Shown here in pieces: positions 63,879 through 64,000 of a stretch of DNA of 64,000 bases. The DNA comes from Ditylenchus dipsaci (taxonomy: Eukaryota; Nematoda; Chromadorea; Rhabditida; Anguinidae). Under the pieces are notes generated by a model. It was not told the DNA's origin. It did not search any database and saw only the letters and a program-made list of their open reading frames with translations. The stretch's first letter is position 1. Every line of letters starts with the position of its first letter. The position numbers and the translations under genes were made by a program. The stretch lies in NCBI GenBank assembly GCA_004194705.1, contig SADC01000318.1, forward strand, positions 372,001-436,000, in the 5' to 3' direction.

Positions 63879-64000
63879 TCAATAAATCATTTTGGGCAAA
63901 TTCTTCTTGCGTTTTCCATTTTCAAAAGGTGTCCAGACATCCACATCGTCAAAGTCTTCCAGACTAAACGGGTTGCTGGCTGCAGCTATGTTGTAACGAG
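63879..64000 (-). CDS. C-terminal exon of an unidentified protein (partial at window edge)
   Basis: On the minus strand an open frame enters from the window edge and ends at a TGA whose last base is 63879. It reads RYNIAAASNPFSLEDFDD, then a VDVWTPFENG stretch, and ends KRKKNLPKMIY. The acidic-aromatic patch followed by a basic tail and sensible codon use suggest a real last exon rather than chance. No domain can be named from 40 residues. Confidence 0.5.
   Translation of the reverse strand, partial: RYNIAAASNPFSLEDFDDVDVWTPFENGKRKKNLPKMIY

Overview
The window is eukaryotic, A/T-rich and animal-like. It has a few intron-bearing genes in a background dominated by small inverted-repeat transposable elements. 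Several introns are only about 50 nt, others run to kilobases. All five genes whose start can be seen have a TTTTAG/TTTCAG-type splice acceptor 10-27 nt before the start codon and no visible upstream coding exon, which is what spliced-leader trans-splicing leaves. With the gene content this suggests an invertebrate, most simply a nematode; I cannot name the species.

Layout. 1-14,800: no host gene recognised; mariner, hAT-like and foldback elements, a Mutator-like (MULE) remnant with a SWIM zinc finger (about 9,760-10,665), and a hAT-like MITE (13,750-13,990) holding an 87-bp copy of the next gene's first exon. 14,885-38,602 (+): a family S28 serine carboxypeptidase/aminopeptidase in 12 exons, about 1.6 kb of coding sequence over 23.7 kb. 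Its introns hold a piggyBac remnant, a MULE derivative with its own 3-exon gene, and many foldback elements. 38,771-47,084 (-): EFTUD2/Snu114, the U5 snRNP GTPase, in 20 exons, convergent with S28. 49,993-50,314 (+): an unrecognised 90-residue two-exon protein. 50,320-57,858: repeats, nested elements and minisatellites. 57,860-58,548 (-): a coiled-coil protein resembling dynactin p24. 59,193-62,562 (+): a PNKD/glyoxalase II-like metallo-beta-lactamase hydrolase. 63,879-64,000 (-): the last exon of an unidentified gene.

For the hunt: (i) many unrelated inverted-repeat elements share one architecture, arms made of short tandem repeats with 8-9 bp target duplications, and two carry MULE transposase C-terminal segments; (ii) an element has captured host exon sequence; (iii) about eight copies of a GC-hairpin repeat carry strong splice-donor sequences on both strands; (iv) conserved exons repeatedly lack one base in homopolymer runs, which probably reflects assembly error and should be corrected before these genes are called broken. 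The genes appear to be independent housekeeping genes; nothing suggests a common pathway.
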